From NCBI RefSeq assembly GCF_002260845.1, contig NZ_BEDT01000003.1, positions 1 through 64,000 of the forward strand: a stretch of 64,000 nucleotides of DNA. The letters run 5' to 3'. The notes beneath the pieces were generated by a model. The model searched no databases. It saw only the letters and a program-made list of their open reading frames with translations, and was not told the origin of the DNA. The position numbers and the translations under genes are program-made. Positions 1 through 12,640 of the stretch are shown piece after piece. Within the stretch, counting starts at the first letter, position 1. The number at the start of each line of letters is the position of its first letter. Source of the stretch: Pseudolactococcus reticulitermitis (GTDB lineage Bacteria > Bacillota > Bacilli > Lactobacillales > Streptococcaceae).

Positions 1-138
1 TGTCAGGAGATTCATCTGCTTTTAACGCCTGAGGAGATTACCCTATTCGATGCGCTCAGGAGAGGCGAAAAGATTGACCGTAATCAGAAATATCGCATCA
101 AGAAGAAGATTATGGACTATATTAAGAAGTTTTGGTGA
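1..138 (+). CDS. 3' end of an unidentified protein (partial)
   Basis: Frame 1 is open from the window edge to the TGA at 136-138, giving the last 45 residues of a protein. The tail is rich in Lys and Arg (LFDALRRGEKIDRNQKYRIK, then KKIMDYIKKFW). It could be the C-terminal helix-turn-helix of a small sigma factor of the ComX/SigH type, but that is only an impression from the basic, helical character. It is the only plus-strand gene near this edge and runs toward the minus-strand tRNA. The start and most of the protein lie outside the window. Confidence 0.5.
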   Translation, partial: CQEIHLLLTPEEITLFDALRRGEKIDRNQKYRIKKKIMDYIKKFW

Positions 139-150
139 GTTTTGTTCTAC

Positions 151-180
151 AAAAAAACACCCTGTCATTTAGACTGGGTG
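151..180 (-). terminator. Intrinsic terminator after tRNA-Ser
   Basis: On the minus strand a CACCC/GGGTG stem extends with one mismatch to about 9 bp around an ATTTA-type loop, followed by seven T residues. It lies downstream of the tRNA and of dgkB, and could also stop the plus-strand gene ending at 138, though its U-tract favours the minus strand. Confidence 0.7.
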
Positions 181-218
181 CAAGGTATTGTTGAAGTAAA
201 TTTTTTCACCTATGTCAA

Positions 219-305
219 GGAAAGCACGGGATTCGAACCCGCGCACGCATTTCTACGTCTAACGCCTTTCCAAGGCGTCCCCTTAAGCCACTTGGGTAAC
301 TTTCC
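219..305 (-). tRNA. tRNA-Ser (anticodon GGA)
   Basis: On the minus strand the 87-nt sequence folds as a class II tRNA. The acceptor arm is GGAAAGT/GCTTTCC (last pair T-G), the D stem CCC/GGG, the anticodon stem ACGCC/GGCGT around loop TTGGAAA (anticodon GGA), followed by a long variable arm and a T arm with GTTCGAAT. The long variable arm and the anticodon identify serine. No CCA is encoded: the acceptor is followed by TTGA, so the 3' end would need a CCA-adding enzyme. Confidence 0.88.
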
Positions 306-310
306 ATATA

Positions 311-332
311 AAAATTTTCAATTGAAAATTTT
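311..332. repeat. 22-bp perfect AT-rich palindrome
   Basis: Positions 311-332 are a perfect palindrome (AAAATTTTCAA and its reverse complement) between the dgkB stop and the tRNA gene. It could be a weak terminator or part of the tRNA promoter region. Confidence 0.5.
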
Positions 333-387
333 TTATAACATTGCTTGCTATAACACCGCTGCAAAACGCCTACGCCATGGTTCCAAA

Positions 388-4647
<4,260 letters not shown>

Positions 4648-4666
4648 GGAAGACCTTCTAAATTAA

Positions 4667-4685
4667 AAACCGTGCGACACGGTTT
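4667..4685 (-). terminator. Leader hairpin of the MATE gene (possible attenuator)
   Basis: A perfect 8-bp stem AAACCGTG/CACGGTTT with a three-base loop, followed on the minus strand by a short U-run (TTTTTAATTT), sits between the promoter at 4743-4771 and the ATG at 4647. It has terminator form but lies upstream of the gene it would affect. Confidence 0.55.
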
Positions 4686-4742
4686 CTTCTATTTCGTGAT
4701 TTAACTGGTTCAATGTCTTATTATTAGACTATTCTAACTTTT

Positions 4743-4771
4743 ATTATACCTAATTTTTAAGCCTTTCTCAA
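4743..4771 (-). promoter_or_regulatory. Promoter of MATE-ligA-dgkB
   Basis: On the minus strand TTGAGA, a 17-bp spacer and TATAAT, a near-consensus vegetative promoter, about 90 bp upstream of the MATE ATG. It probably drives the three-gene operon. Confidence 0.75.
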
Positions 4772-4804
4772 CATCTGTGGCTTTTTTTTGGTAAAATAAA
4801 AGGT

Positions 4805-5704
4805 ATGGATTATTACATTTTAGCGAATCCCCATGCAGGCCATGGACATGGGCAGCAGGTAACGGATAAGCTGACGGCTTATTTGACACAAGAACAGATA
4901 ACTTATCATCTCTTTAACACGCAGCAGCCGCTTGATGAATATCAGTTGATGACAGATATTTTGGCACAAAAAAGCGCAGAGGATCGCATCGTCATTATCG
5001 GTGGTGATGGGACGATTTCGCTCGCTGTCAACACTTTACCGGCAGATCAGGCTTTCTCTTACATTCCTGCTGGTTCTGGCAATGATTTCGCCAGAGGTCT
5101 TGACGTGTCACTACAACAGACGATTGAGACATTTGACAATATTCACAAGGCGACACCCCAAACGATTTATGTCTTGAAATATGAGTCTGAGGATTTATCA
5201 GGGATTGCAACAAATAATTTCGGGATTGGGCTTGACGCGGCGATTGTTGCTGCTGCCAACCAAAGTGTCACAAAAGGTGTTCTGAATACCCTAAAATTAG
5301 GGCAACTCGCTTATTTGTTCAGTGCTTTAAAGATTATTTTGTTCAAGAAACCTTTCCAAGTGACGGTAAATGGTACGACATTTGACAAAACGTTTCTTTT
5401 TACTTTAACTAAACACCCCTTTTTTGGTGGCGGTGTGCCACTAGCGCCTGATGCCAATCTCATGGATGCGGATATTCATTTGGTTGAAGTAGACCGTTTT
5501 AACCTCCTGGGTATTTTCGCCCTCATTCCAAAAGTACTGAAAGCCAAGCATTTGTCTAATAAACATGTCAACCATCTAGTTGACCAATCCTTTGAACTAA
5601 AAATTTCTAGCGACCAGCCCGTGCAAATTGATGGTGAAGTTCACCAGCTCCAAGCCCATCAGACCTTACGCGTGACAACAGAAAAACGAACGATTTTGAA
5701 ATAA
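4805..5704 (+). CDS. YegS/DAGK-family lipid kinase
   Basis: 299 aa, the length of the YegS/BmrU-type lipid kinases. It has the N-terminal YYILANPHAGHGHG typical of the family start, GGDGTISLAVN with GGDGT at residues 66-70, and AGSGNDFARGL. The substrate may be diacylglycerol or another lipid. The only ribosome-site-like sequence is AAAAGG one base before the ATG, so initiation may be weak or nearly leaderless. The gene is transcribed divergently from MATE-ligA-dgkB, which carries the other kinase of this fold, so the two may be ancient paralogues with different substrates. Confidence 0.82.
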   Translation: MDYYILANPHAGHGHGQQVTDKLTAYLTQEQITYHLFNTQQPLDEYQLMTDILAQKSAEDRIVIIGGDGTISLAVNTLPADQAFSYIPAGSGNDFARGLDVSLQQTIETFDNIHKATPQTIYVLKYESEDLSGIATNNFGIGLDAAIVAAANQSVTKGVLNTLKLGQLAYLFSALKIILFKKPFQVTVNGTTFDKTFLFTLTKHPFFGGGVPLAPDANLMDADIHLVEVDRFNLLGIFALIPKVLKAKHLSNKHVNHLVDQSFELKISSDQPVQIDGEVHQLQAHQTLRVTTEKRTILK

Positions 5705-5714
5705 TCGTTCGTTT
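5684..5714. terminator. Bidirectional terminator between two convergent genes
   Basis: 12-bp perfect stem AAACGAACGATT/AATCGTTCGTTT with a 7-base loop. U-rich tracts follow on plus and A-rich on the other side, so it can end both the lipid kinase and the convergent rbfA operon. The kinase TAA lies in the stem-loop. Confidence 0.88.
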
Positions 5715-5719
5715 TTTCT

Positions 5720-6070
5720 TTAATCTTGATTCAAATTGCGCAAGAGTTCATCAATCTTACCACCATAGGCAACAGATTCATCTTTTGCAAAAGTCAAATC
5801 TGGAATTTTATAAAGCGTCATGCGCTTAGCCAATTCACTTTTAATGGCGCCAGTCGCCTTTTTAAGGCCAATTCTAGCTTTTTCATTATCTGATGCGAGA
5901 TCAGATAACAAGCTATAATAAACCGTCGCTTGGCTGAGGTCACCCGTGATTTGGACATCAGAAATATTGACTGCCTGCACACGTGGGTCGCGAATTTTCA
6001 GACGCAAAATATCATTAATTTCACGCATGAGCTCAACCGCGACACGGTCGCTGCGATGTGTATTTGACAT
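5720..6070 (-). CDS. rbfA: 30S ribosome-binding factor A
   Basis: 116 aa starting [18 protein letters not shown], the normal RbfA start and length. RbfA binds the 30S subunit and helps 16S rRNA 5'-end maturation and cold adaptation. The open frame continues 33 codons further upstream, but that stretch is translated from a dispersed repeat; a strong AGAAAGGAG site eight bases before the chosen ATG decides the start. It is the last gene of the rimP-nusA-infB operon and ends at the bidirectional terminator. Confidence 0.95.
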   Translation of the reverse strand: MSNTHRSDRVAVELMREINDILRLKIRDPRVQAVNISDVQITGDLSQATVYYSLLSDLASDNEKARIGLKKATGAIKSELAKRMTLYKIPDLTFAKDESVAYGGKIDELLRNLNQD

Positions 6071-6077
6071 GGTTTCT

Positions 6078-6179
6078 CCTTTCTTCGCTTTTTCTACGCA
6101 AAAGCTCGAAACTTGACCCCCGCTTTCGCTCCGTCCAAGCGGGGTCATTTGCGAACTTCGTCCGCTCAAAGGCTTTCTA
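6078..6179 (-). repeat. Dispersed structured repeat family I, copy 1 (rbfA leader)
   Basis: About 100 bp between the pentapeptide gene and rbfA. Read on the minus strand it runs from AGAAAG-CCTTTGAGCGGAC through GCTTGGACGGAGCG and GGTCAAGTTTCGAG to a hairpin GCTTTT/AAAAGC and ends in the rbfA Shine-Dalgarno. Related copies are at 11972-12072, 52481-52586 and 59100-59181. Confidence 0.8.
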
Positions 6180-6192
6180 TTTTTTTACAATG

Positions 6193-6819
6193 TTAAACAA
6201 TGCGAATGCCTAAAGATGTCGCTAAAGTCAGTGCTTGACTGGGATTGACTTTCAATCCCTTGATACGTTCTAAACTGTAGGTTAAGTGTTCAAATGTCGA
6301 ATTCGAAAAATCGAGCTGATTCATGGGTGTCTGTGCCCAATTGGATGCTGTCAACTCACAAGACTGAAACTGTAAATTGGTATAAGTCACTTCTGTAAAT
6401 TCACTGTCTTGCATAGGCGATTCTTGAAACAGGACATTTTTAAATTTTGCAAAGTTGAACGAGCTATAGTTTAACAAAGCATTGTTAAACACATAATTAT
6501 GCAAGACACTTTCAGCAAAATTAGCACCTGTCATCCGACAATTGTTGAATTCTACGCGATGAAATACGCCTGATAACCATACAACATTAGACAAGTCACA
6601 ATGGTTAAAAACAACATCTAAACATTCGAAACTGGCAAAATCAACACCTGAAAAATCACAATTTGTGAAAATAGATTGACGAAAGCAGACGCGTTCGCAA
6701 AAGGAACGGTCTGCTTTGCTATCTTTATAGTGATGTCCATCAAAATAAGCTTCTTCTGCCAAAATCAAGTCATTTGAGACGGGTAAATCTGCTGATATTT
6801 TGGGGTTCAAAATCGCCAT
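6193..6819 (-). CDS. Qnr-like pentapeptide-repeat protein
   Basis: 208 aa made almost wholly of pentapeptide repeats (pattern A/F-x-F-x-x). Such proteins fold as a right-handed quadrilateral beta helix that mimics DNA. The order CDLSNVVWLSGVFHRVEF, then CRMTGANFAES, and the C-terminal GLKVNPSQALTLATSLGI resemble, from memory, the enterococcal EfsQnr group, which protects DNA gyrase from fluoroquinolones. The frame is open upstream into infB, but the ATG at 6819 begins one base after the infB stop (TAA-A-ATG), the expected coupled start. Its position between infB and rbfA is unusual. Whether it confers quinolone tolerance cannot be told from sequence. Confidence 0.8.
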   Translation of the reverse strand: MAILNPKISADLPVSNDLILAEEAYFDGHHYKDSKADRSFCERVCFRQSIFTNCDFSGVDFASFECLDVVFNHCDLSNVVWLSGVFHRVEFNNCRMTGANFAESVLHNYVFNNALLNYSSFNFAKFKNVLFQESPMQDSEFTEVTYTNLQFQSCELTASNWAQTPMNQLDFSNSTFEHLTYSLERIKGLKVNPSQALTLATSLGIRIV

Positions 6820-6820
6820 T

Positions 6821-9493
6821 TTAACGTTTAATCTCAACCATTTCATAGACTTCAAAGGTATCATCAATGGCAATATCGTTGTAGCCATCAATCATGAGAC
6901 CACCCTCATTACCTTTTCTGACTTCTTTGACGTCGTCTTTAAAGTGTTTCAGAGATGACAAGTTGCCATCTGCGATAACGATACCATCACGAATGACACG
7001 GACGCTGGCATCACGTTTAACTGAGCCTGACAAGACCATAAATCCGGCAATGGTACCGACTTTTGAAACCGTGAAAGTTTCACGAACAACTGCTTCCCCG
7101 ATAACTTTTTCTTCAAATTCTGGGTCAAGCATGCCTTTCATGGCTGTTTCAACTTCTTCAATCACTTTATAGATGATGCTGTGGAGACGAATTTCAACAG
7201 CATCAGTTTCAGCTTGGACGCGCGCAAGTGGTGTTGGCCGAACATTAAAACCAATAATCACAGCGTTGGCTGCTTCTGCGAGCGAAACATCTGACTCATT
7301 AATCGCACCAACGGCACTGTGAACGATGTCGACTTTAACGCCTTCCACTTCAATTTTTTGCAATGATGCTGCCAATGCTTCTGCGGAACCTTGAACATCA
7401 GCTTTGATAATCACGTTGACTGATTTGATTTGACCTTCTTTAAGCGTATCAAAGAGGTTTTCAAGGCTAACACGATGAGTGTTGTTACGTTGGTTCAAGA
7501 GGGCACGTTTGGCACGTTCTTCACCAACTGAGCGAGCAGTTTTTTCGTCTTCAAAGACGGCAAAATGGTCACCCGCTTGTGGCACGTCATTCAAACCTGT
7601 GATTTCAACTGGACTTGATGGGCCAGCTGATTTTTCACGACGGCCAAGGTCATTGACCATGGCACGGACACGTCCGAAGGTATTGCCGACGACGATTGGG
7701 TCTTGTTGATGCAGCGTTCCTTGTTGGACAAGGAGGGTTGCGATCGCACCTTTCCCTTTATCAAGACGGGCTTCGACAACCGTACCGATGGCTTTAACTG
7801 TTGGGTCAGCTTTGAGTTCTTGGATTTCTGCAACCAAGAGCACCGTTTCTAACAAGGCATCGATATTGGTGTTGAATTTGGCTGAAATCTCAACGAATTC
7901 AGATTCGCCACCCCATGCTTGACTCATGATCCCATGTTCAGCAAGCTCTTGAATCACGCGTTGGGGGTTAGCACCTGGTTTATCGATTTTGTTAATGGCA
8001 ACGATGATTGGCACGCCCGCTGCTTTTGAGTGGTTGATGGCTTCAACGGTTTGTGGCATCACGCCGTCGTCAGCTGCCACGACAAGGATTGTGATATCTG
8101 TGACAGACGCACCACGCGCACGCATGCTGGTGAAGGCCTCATGCCCTGGTGTGTCCAAGAAAGTGATTTTTTTGCCACTTTCTTCGATTTGGTAGGCACC
8201 GATATGCTGTGTGATACCACCAGCCTCGCCACTTGTCACACGAGAATTACGAAGTGTATCCAAAAGCGTCGTTTTACCATGGTCAACGTGCCCCATAATC
8301 GTCACAACTGGTGGACGCTCAACAAGTTCATCTTCGTTAAGATAGCCGTCTTCGATAAAGAGACGTTCGATATCTGTCTTATCTTCTTCGACTTTTTTCT
8401 CAGGTGTCACACCGTAGTCTAAGAGCAAGAGTTCAATCGTATCGCTATCCAAAGATTGGTTTTGCGTGGTCATGATCCCCATCATGAACAATTTTTTGAC
8501 CAGCTCAGCTGGCTCACGTTTCAAACGTTTTGCCAAATCTGCGATGGTCATGCCCTCAGTATAGACAAGACTTTCAGGCAGTTCATGGAATTTACGTTGA
8601 ACCACTGGTTGTGGCGCAACTTGTTGACCCCCACGTTTGCCTTTTTTCTTCTTATTGCTGTTCCAGTTGGAATTACGGGCATTCCGAACTTGGTTCCGGT
8701 TATCATTGACACGTAATGGGCCGCCTTGACGATTACCGCCACCTTGGTTATTTTGACCTTGTGCATTATTGTTATTGCGATTTTTCTTGTTTTTATTGCG
8801 GTTAGCGTTGGCATTACCTTGACTTGCTGGCGCTACATCAGCAGCACGTTGAATGACTTTGATGCCACCATTTTTCGGTTTGATATCTTCTGCACGCTTG
8901 ATGACTTTAATCCCACCGTTAGCAGGACGTTCTAGCTTCTTAGGTGCTGCCGTTTTAGTTGTCGTTTCTACTTTTCTATCTGCTTTCTTTTCTGATTTAC
9001 TGTCAGCTTTGTTTTCGTCATGTTTTGCTGTCACAGGTTGTGCAGGCTTTTGGACGACCTTGTCCTGTTTAGCAGGTGCAGCTTGTTGCGGCTCAGCTTT
9101 TGGTACTGGTGCAGGCGTAACTGTTTTGCCACCCACTGAGATGACACGGCCACTCGACACTTCCTCATCTGACAAGACTTTTTTGCCGCCAACGACAATC
9201 GGACGGTTACCTGTTTCTGTTTCAGTCACGACTTTTTTACCGCCAGACATAATCACACGATTCTGAGTTTTCGGCTCTGCACTTGCTTTCGGCGTAGCCT
9301 GGGCAGGTTTCGTGTGGTTGCTACCATTACCCGCAGCTTTAAAGGAACTTAACAGTTGTTTCGTTTGTTCAGCATCGATGCTTGAGCTATGCGATTTAAC
9401 GGGTAAACCGATTTTTTGGGCGTGATCGACAAGTTCTTTATTGGTTAAGCCGCTCTCTTTAGCAATTTGGTTAATACGTTTTTTTTCAGACAT
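6821..9493 (-). CDS. infB: Translation initiation factor IF-2
   Basis: 890 aa. IF-2 is the GTPase that brings fMet-tRNA to the 30S subunit. It has two IF2_N modules ([18 protein letters not shown] at the start, and one near residue 320), a long low-complexity Lys/Asn/Gln/Gly linker, the G domain with [14 protein letters not shown] and NKID, then domains II-IV. Three in-frame starts are possible; the AGGAGG site is eight bases from MSEKKRI, which matches other IF-2 proteins, so that start is chosen over the one ten codons upstream. It is followed by the pentapeptide gene after one base and preceded by a family II repeat. Confidence 0.95.
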   Translation of the reverse strand: MSEKKRINQIAKESGLTNKELVDHAQKIGLPVKSHSSSIDAEQTKQLLSSFKAAGNGSNHTKPAQATPKASAEPKTQNRVIMSGGKKVVTETETGNRPIVVGGKKVLSDEEVSSGRVISVGGKTVTPAPVPKAEPQQAAPAKQDKVVQKPAQPVTAKHDENKADSKSEKKADRKVETTTKTAAPKKLERPANGGIKVIKRAEDIKPKNGGIKVIQRAADVAPASQGNANANRNKNKKNRNNNNAQGQNNQGGGNRQGGPLRVNDNRNQVRNARNSNWNSNKKKKGKRGGQQVAPQPVVQRKFHELPESLVYTEGMTIADLAKRLKREPAELVKKLFMMGIMTTQNQSLDSDTIELLLLDYGVTPEKKVEEDKTDIERLFIEDGYLNEDELVERPPVVTIMGHVDHGKTTLLDTLRNSRVTSGEAGGITQHIGAYQIEESGKKITFLDTPGHEAFTSMRARGASVTDITILVVAADDGVMPQTVEAINHSKAAGVPIIVAINKIDKPGANPQRVIQELAEHGIMSQAWGGESEFVEISAKFNTNIDALLETVLLVAEIQELKADPTVKAIGTVVEARLDKGKGAIATLLVQQGTLHQQDPIVVGNTFGRVRAMVNDLGRREKSAGPSSPVEITGLNDVPQAGDHFAVFEDEKTARSVGEERAKRALLNQRNNTHRVSLENLFDTLKEGQIKSVNVIIKADVQGSAEALAASLQKIEVEGVKVDIVHSAVGAINESDVSLAEAANAVIIGFNVRPTPLARVQAETDAVEIRLHSIIYKVIEEVETAMKGMLDPEFEEKVIGEAVVRETFTVSKVGTIAGFMVLSGSVKRDASVRVIRDGIVIADGNLSSLKHFKDDVKEVRKGNEGGLMIDGYNDIAIDDTFEVYEMVEIKR

Positions 9494-9515
9494 GGTCATG
9501 TCCTCCTTCTTAATC

Positions 9516-9656
9516 CGGTTCACAATGAGCAGCCCCTAGTGAAAAAGATAAATCCCAGAACCTGCGCAAGCGCAGAAAGTTTTCTTGCGACGAGTAATCG
9601 CAGGAGCACTTTGTGATTTTCTATTTTCATACGGCGCTAAACGCTCATTATCACCT
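9516..9656 (-). repeat. Dispersed repeat family II, copy 1 (infB leader)
   Basis: About 140 bp between ylxQ and infB. The ends are inverted repeats: GGTTCACAATGAGC...CCCC at 9517 on pairs with GGCGC...GCTCATTATCACC at 9633-9655. Internal hairpins include CTGCGC/GCGCAG and GCGA/TCGC. A related copy with changed bases in the paired arms is at 18171-18280. Confidence 0.72.
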
Positions 9657-9664
9657 TTTTATTC

Positions 9665-9982
9665 TTATTTCATAAGACTCTCCATCTTCTTGGCAAATCC
9701 TTTATCTTGAACAGCGATGACTTTCCGGTCGCTACCAATAGCGTGGGAAAGTTCGGCCGCAGAAAAGATGTCTAGCATGGGAATTTCATAATAGGTTGTT
9801 TTATCAGTAATCCGTTTGACAAGATTGGCGGCGCCGTCATGGGCAACGAACACTAATCTTGCTCGGTCTGCCTGAATCGATTTGATGACAAGTTCTTCAC
9901 CTGTCACAATCTTTCCGGCTTTCTTGGCCATTCCTAGGGAATTCGCCAGTTTTGTTTTATTGAAATCTGTTATTTCAGTCAT
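9665..9982 (-). CDS. rplGA: L7Ae-family K-turn RNA-binding protein YlxQ
   Basis: 105 aa of the L7Ae/L30e/Gadd45 fold, which binds kink-turn RNA. Recognisable family features are GMAKKAGKIVTGEELVIKSI and LVFVAHDGAANLVKRI. It lies between ylxR and infB, the invariant place of ylxQ in Firmicutes. An AAGG site seven bases before the ATG supports the start. The cellular role (probably ribosome-associated) is not settled. Confidence 0.9.
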   Translation of the reverse strand: MTEITDFNKTKLANSLGMAKKAGKIVTGEELVIKSIQADRARLVFVAHDGAANLVKRITDKTTYYEIPMLDIFSAAELSHAIGSDRKVIAVQDKGFAKKMESLMK

Positions 9983-9991
9983 CGTTTAGCC

Positions 9992-10327
9992 TTAAATTTC
10001 TGGTGCCTCATCTATCGAATAGGTCACCGTTGCTAATTTTTCACGTTCGACCTGATGATCGACGTAAAGGATTAACTCGTCATAAAAATGATCCGCAATC
10101 TGCGTCTGAAACACGCGGTCAAAAACCCGTTTTTGCTTAGCTTGCTGGGCTTCGTCATTTTTGATGGCGATATAAGCCCCGCGACCAGCTGCTTTTCCTG
10201 TTGGGTCAATACTGATTTCGCCTGCTTTATTATAGACGATTCGCAACAGTTCTTTTTTGGGAAATTGTGTGTTTGAGACGACAGATTTTCGTAAAGGAAT
10301 TTTTTTGATCTTCACCTTGGTGACCAC
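9992..10327 (-). CDS. ylxR: YlxR-family RNA-binding protein
   Basis: 111 aa. YlxR (also called RnpM) proteins are small basic nucleic-acid-binding proteins encoded between nusA and ylxQ; in B. subtilis the homologue was reported to modulate RNase P. Core motifs are KIPLRKSVVSNTQFPKKELLRIV and IDPTGKAAGRGAYI. The usual family cysteine in RKC(V/I) is Ser here (RKSVVS). The start is a GTG; an alternative GTG four codons later is possible because the Shine-Dalgarno AGGAGAGGAG lies very close to the first. Nine bases separate it from ylxQ. Confidence 0.88.
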   Translation of the reverse strand: MVTKVKIKKIPLRKSVVSNTQFPKKELLRIVYNKAGEISIDPTGKAAGRGAYIAIKNDEAQQAKQKRVFDRVFQTQIADHFYDELILYVDHQVEREKLATVTYSIDEAPEI

Positions 10328-10348
10328 TCCTCTCCTGTATCCATCAGT

Positions 10349-11446
10349 TTAGTCAAGCACTTCGTCAGCAAAATCTGCTTCAAGTTCTTCTGCTACAACA
10401 TCTGCAGCTTCTTGATCAAATTTTGTTTGAGACTTGATGTCAATTTTGTTATTGGTCACATGGGCTGCCAAACGAACGTTTTGTCCACGTTTACCGATTG
10501 CCAATGATAACTGGTCATCTGGTACGACGACCACAGTTTCACCCGTCTCTTCGTCGATGATAACATCTGTCACCTGTGCGGGTTTCAAGGCGTTTTTAAT
10601 CAAGGTCGCACGGTCTTCGTTCCATTCGATGATGTCCATGTTTTCGCCATGCAATTCATCAACCAAAGTCCGAATGCGTGAACCACGTGGGCCAACGATT
10701 GTGCCAATCGCATCAACATTGGCATCGTTAGATTTAACAATGACTTTCGCACGATCACCCGCTTCACGCGCAATACTGACGATTTCAACCGTGCCATCGT
10801 AAACTTCTGGAATTTCTTTTTCAAACATGCGTTTGAGCAAGTCAGGATGTGTGCGGCTGACGTAAACGATTGGGCCTTTTTTCGACTGTTCAACAGCTGA
10901 AACATAAACCTTGATTTTGTCGCCAATCTGATACCGTTCGCCTGGAATTTGATCGCGTTTACCGAGCATGCTATCAACTTTACCCAGATTGATAAAAATC
11001 GCACGATCATCCACACGCTCTACCGTGCCTTGGATGATTTCATTTTCATAGCGTTTGAATTCATTATAGATAATCGTGTGTGATTCTTCACGCATTTTAT
11101 TCATAATGACTTGTTTCGCTGCGTTAGCTGCTGTCCGTGCAAAATCTTTTGGTTTTTCTTCGAAACGGATTTTATCGCCGATTTGATAGTGCGGGTTGAG
11201 CGCGAGGGCGTCGTCAAGACTCATTTCCAAACGGCTATCAAAAACTTCATCGACAACTTCACGCGTTGAGTAGACGATAAAGTCACCTTTCGCATCGTTA
11301 TACTCAATCGTGACGTTTTGTGATTGATTGTATTGCTTTTTGTAAGCTGCTGTTAAAGCCTCAGCAATTGCGCCAATCACAACTTCAGGCGAGATGCCTT
11401 TTTCTTCCTCCAAAAGGGTGAATGCAGCTTGCATTTCCTTACTCAT
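10349..11446 (-). CDS. nusA: Transcription termination/antitermination factor NusA
   Basis: 365 aa, the short NusA form of Firmicutes without the C-terminal acidic repeats. It binds RNA polymerase and nascent RNA, affecting pausing and termination. Domains in order are the N-terminal polymerase-binding domain (to about 130), S1 (IIQGTVERVDDRAIFINLG) and two KH domains, with GPRGSRIR and the KH2 loop IGKRGQNVRLAA. The ATG follows a GGAGAG site. It lies 45 bases after rimP and ends in an acidic tail (EELEADFADEVLD). Confidence 0.96.
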   Translation of the reverse strand: MSKEMQAAFTLLEEEKGISPEVVIGAIAEALTAAYKKQYNQSQNVTIEYNDAKGDFIVYSTREVVDEVFDSRLEMSLDDALALNPHYQIGDKIRFEEKPKDFARTAANAAKQVIMNKMREESHTIIYNEFKRYENEIIQGTVERVDDRAIFINLGKVDSMLGKRDQIPGERYQIGDKIKVYVSAVEQSKKGPIVYVSRTHPDLLKRMFEKEIPEVYDGTVEIVSIAREAGDRAKVIVKSNDANVDAIGTIVGPRGSRIRTLVDELHGENMDIIEWNEDRATLIKNALKPAQVTDVIIDEETGETVVVVPDDQLSLAIGKRGQNVRLAAHVTNNKIDIKSQTKFDQEAADVVAEELEADFADEVLD

Positions 11447-11491
11447 GTCTCTCCAACTTTCTTTTTAATTTTAAGTACGTTCGTTCTAAGT

Positions 11492-11965
11492 TTATAGTTT
11501 GACTTGCGTCCGTGCTTTGGCAATGTTTGATAATTCAAGTTCAACTGTTTTCTGGCGTGTTTTATCCAGATAATTGAGGGTAATCAGATTGCCGTCAAAA
11601 GCGACTAAATCGCCGACAAATTCTTTTTCGCCCGCAACTTTTTGGTAAAGCTTGACGAAAACATAGGCACCGATATGCTGGTCGAAATCAGCTGCTTTTT
11701 TAAGCGGACGCTCAGCACCAGGGCTGGCTACCTCAAGCATGTATTCCGAGGGAAAAGGATCCGGTGAAATCTTGTCCAATTCTGGACTGATGATTTCTGA
11801 TAAATCAGCTGTGTCTTGGAGTGTAATCCCGTCAGGCTTGTCAACAAGGACAGATAAAACCTGATCTGCACCCATTTTCGTCCATTCGACATCCACTAAC
11901 TCAAAAGGCTCAGGTAAGAGACCTTCGAGATGTGCCAACACAACTTCTGTGATAGTTGTAGACAT
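11492..11965 (-). CDS. rimP: Ribosome maturation factor RimP
   Basis: 157 aa, normal RimP length. It assists 30S subunit maturation. The N-terminal alpha/beta domain carries [20 protein letters not shown] and DISP-type [16 protein letters not shown], followed by an Sm-like C-terminal domain with a conserved [13 protein letters not shown] end. First gene of the nusA-infB operon. The Shine-Dalgarno AGAAAGGA is provided by the end of a family I repeat. Confidence 0.95.
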   Translation of the reverse strand: MSTTITEVVLAHLEGLLPEPFELVDVEWTKMGADQVLSVLVDKPDGITLQDTADLSEIISPELDKISPDPFPSEYMLEVASPGAERPLKKAADFDQHIGAYVFVKLYQKVAGEKEFVGDLVAFDGNLITLNYLDKTRQKTVELELSNIAKARTQVKL

Positions 11966-11971
11966 AAAATT

Positions 11972-12072
11972 CCTTTCTACGATTTTTCTTCAAAAAATCT
12001 TGAACCTTGACCTCTGCTTTCGCTCCGTCCAAGCGGGGCATTCGCGAAAGATGTCCGCTCAAAGCCTTTCTA
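11972..12072 (-). repeat. Dispersed structured repeat family I, copy 2 (rimP leader)
   Basis: Same order of blocks as copy 1: TAGAAAGG-CTTTGAGCGGAC, CGCTTGGACGGAGCG, GGTCAAGGTTCAAG, hairpin GATTTTT/AAAAATC, TAGAAAGG. The 8-bp TAGAAAGG occurs at both ends. It supplies the rimP ribosome site. Confidence 0.8.
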
Positions 12073-12109
12073 TTATAACCCTAAGATCATTTATTAAAAT
12101 TCAAACAAC

Positions 12110-12134
12110 AGGAGCGCCCGATGTGAGCGCTCCT
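12110..12134. terminator. GC-rich hairpin upstream of rimP
   Basis: 8-bp perfect stem AGGAGCGC/GCGCTCCT with a 9-base loop, followed by TGTTGTTTG on the minus strand and TTTCTTTG on the plus strand. It lies between a likely promoter (12154-12181) and rimP, so it may end transcripts from der-cupin and also attenuate the rimP-nusA operon. Confidence 0.65.
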
Positions 12135-12153
12135 TTCTTTGTTCTATAAAAAC

Positions 12154-12181
12154 ATTATAGCATAATTTTGGCAGAATGCAA
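12154..12181 (-). promoter_or_regulatory. Likely promoter of the rimP-nusA-infB operon
   Basis: On the minus strand TTGCAT, 16 bp, TATAAT. It sits about 190 bp before rimP and upstream of the hairpin at 12110-12134. Confidence 0.6.
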
Positions 12182-12195
12182 ATTTATGACTTTTT

Positions 12196-12636
12196 TTAAT
12201 TTAGACTGCTGTTTTCATCATTAGCATAGTGAGCCATCATTTTGTCACAGTCAACTTTATCCTGCTTTATTCGCTCTGACTGATTTTGACCCGTTGGGAT
12301 AAAGCGAAAGACGATAAATTGCGCAGGTTTAGCCGATTGGTTTGACAGGCGATGAATACTTTGTTTGACACGCAAAACATCCTTTTCTTGGACTGTTTGA
12401 CTAGCCACATGTCCATTATCCATGTACTCAACCGTAATCTCACCAGAAGTTACGATGATATTTTCGTCAAGTTCAACATGCTTGTGCCAATCTTGGACAA
12501 CGCCAGCAGGGAGTGTATTGGCATGGATTTCAAACTCAGGATAGAGGTAATAGTCAACCTGAGTACCACTTGATTTTGTTACGGATATAGCTGATGCCTG
12601 TCTTGTGATATCAATAGGGGCATTTTCAAGTGTCAT
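12196..12636 (-). CDS. Cupin-domain protein
   Basis: 146 aa from the ATG of MTLENAPIDITRQ, four bases after the der stop and preceded by GGAAG. The centre is a single cupin barrel with a metal-type motif (WHKHVELDENIIVTSGEITV) and a second histidine in QSIHRL. The substrate is unknown; similar small cupins bind metals and small acids or sugars. It is co-transcribed with der and followed by a GC-rich terminator hairpin. The frame is open a little further upstream, inside der. Confidence 0.75.
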   Translation of the reverse strand: MTLENAPIDITRQASAISVTKSSGTQVDYYLYPEFEIHANTLPAGVVQDWHKHVELDENIIVTSGEITVEYMDNGHVASQTVQEKDVLRVKQSIHRLSNQSAKPAQFIVFRFIPTGQNQSERIKQDKVDCDKMMAHYANDENSSLN

Positions 12637-12640
12637 AATC

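Noticed and set aside
219-305. T-box leader rather than tRNA gene
   Set aside because: The sequence folds fully as a class II tRNA and no synthetase or amino-acid gene follows on the minus strand.
6071-6169. 33-codon N-terminal extension of RbfA
   Set aside because: It is translated family I repeat, and the ribosome site and family start point to 6070. The same applies to the 26-codon extension of nifJ.
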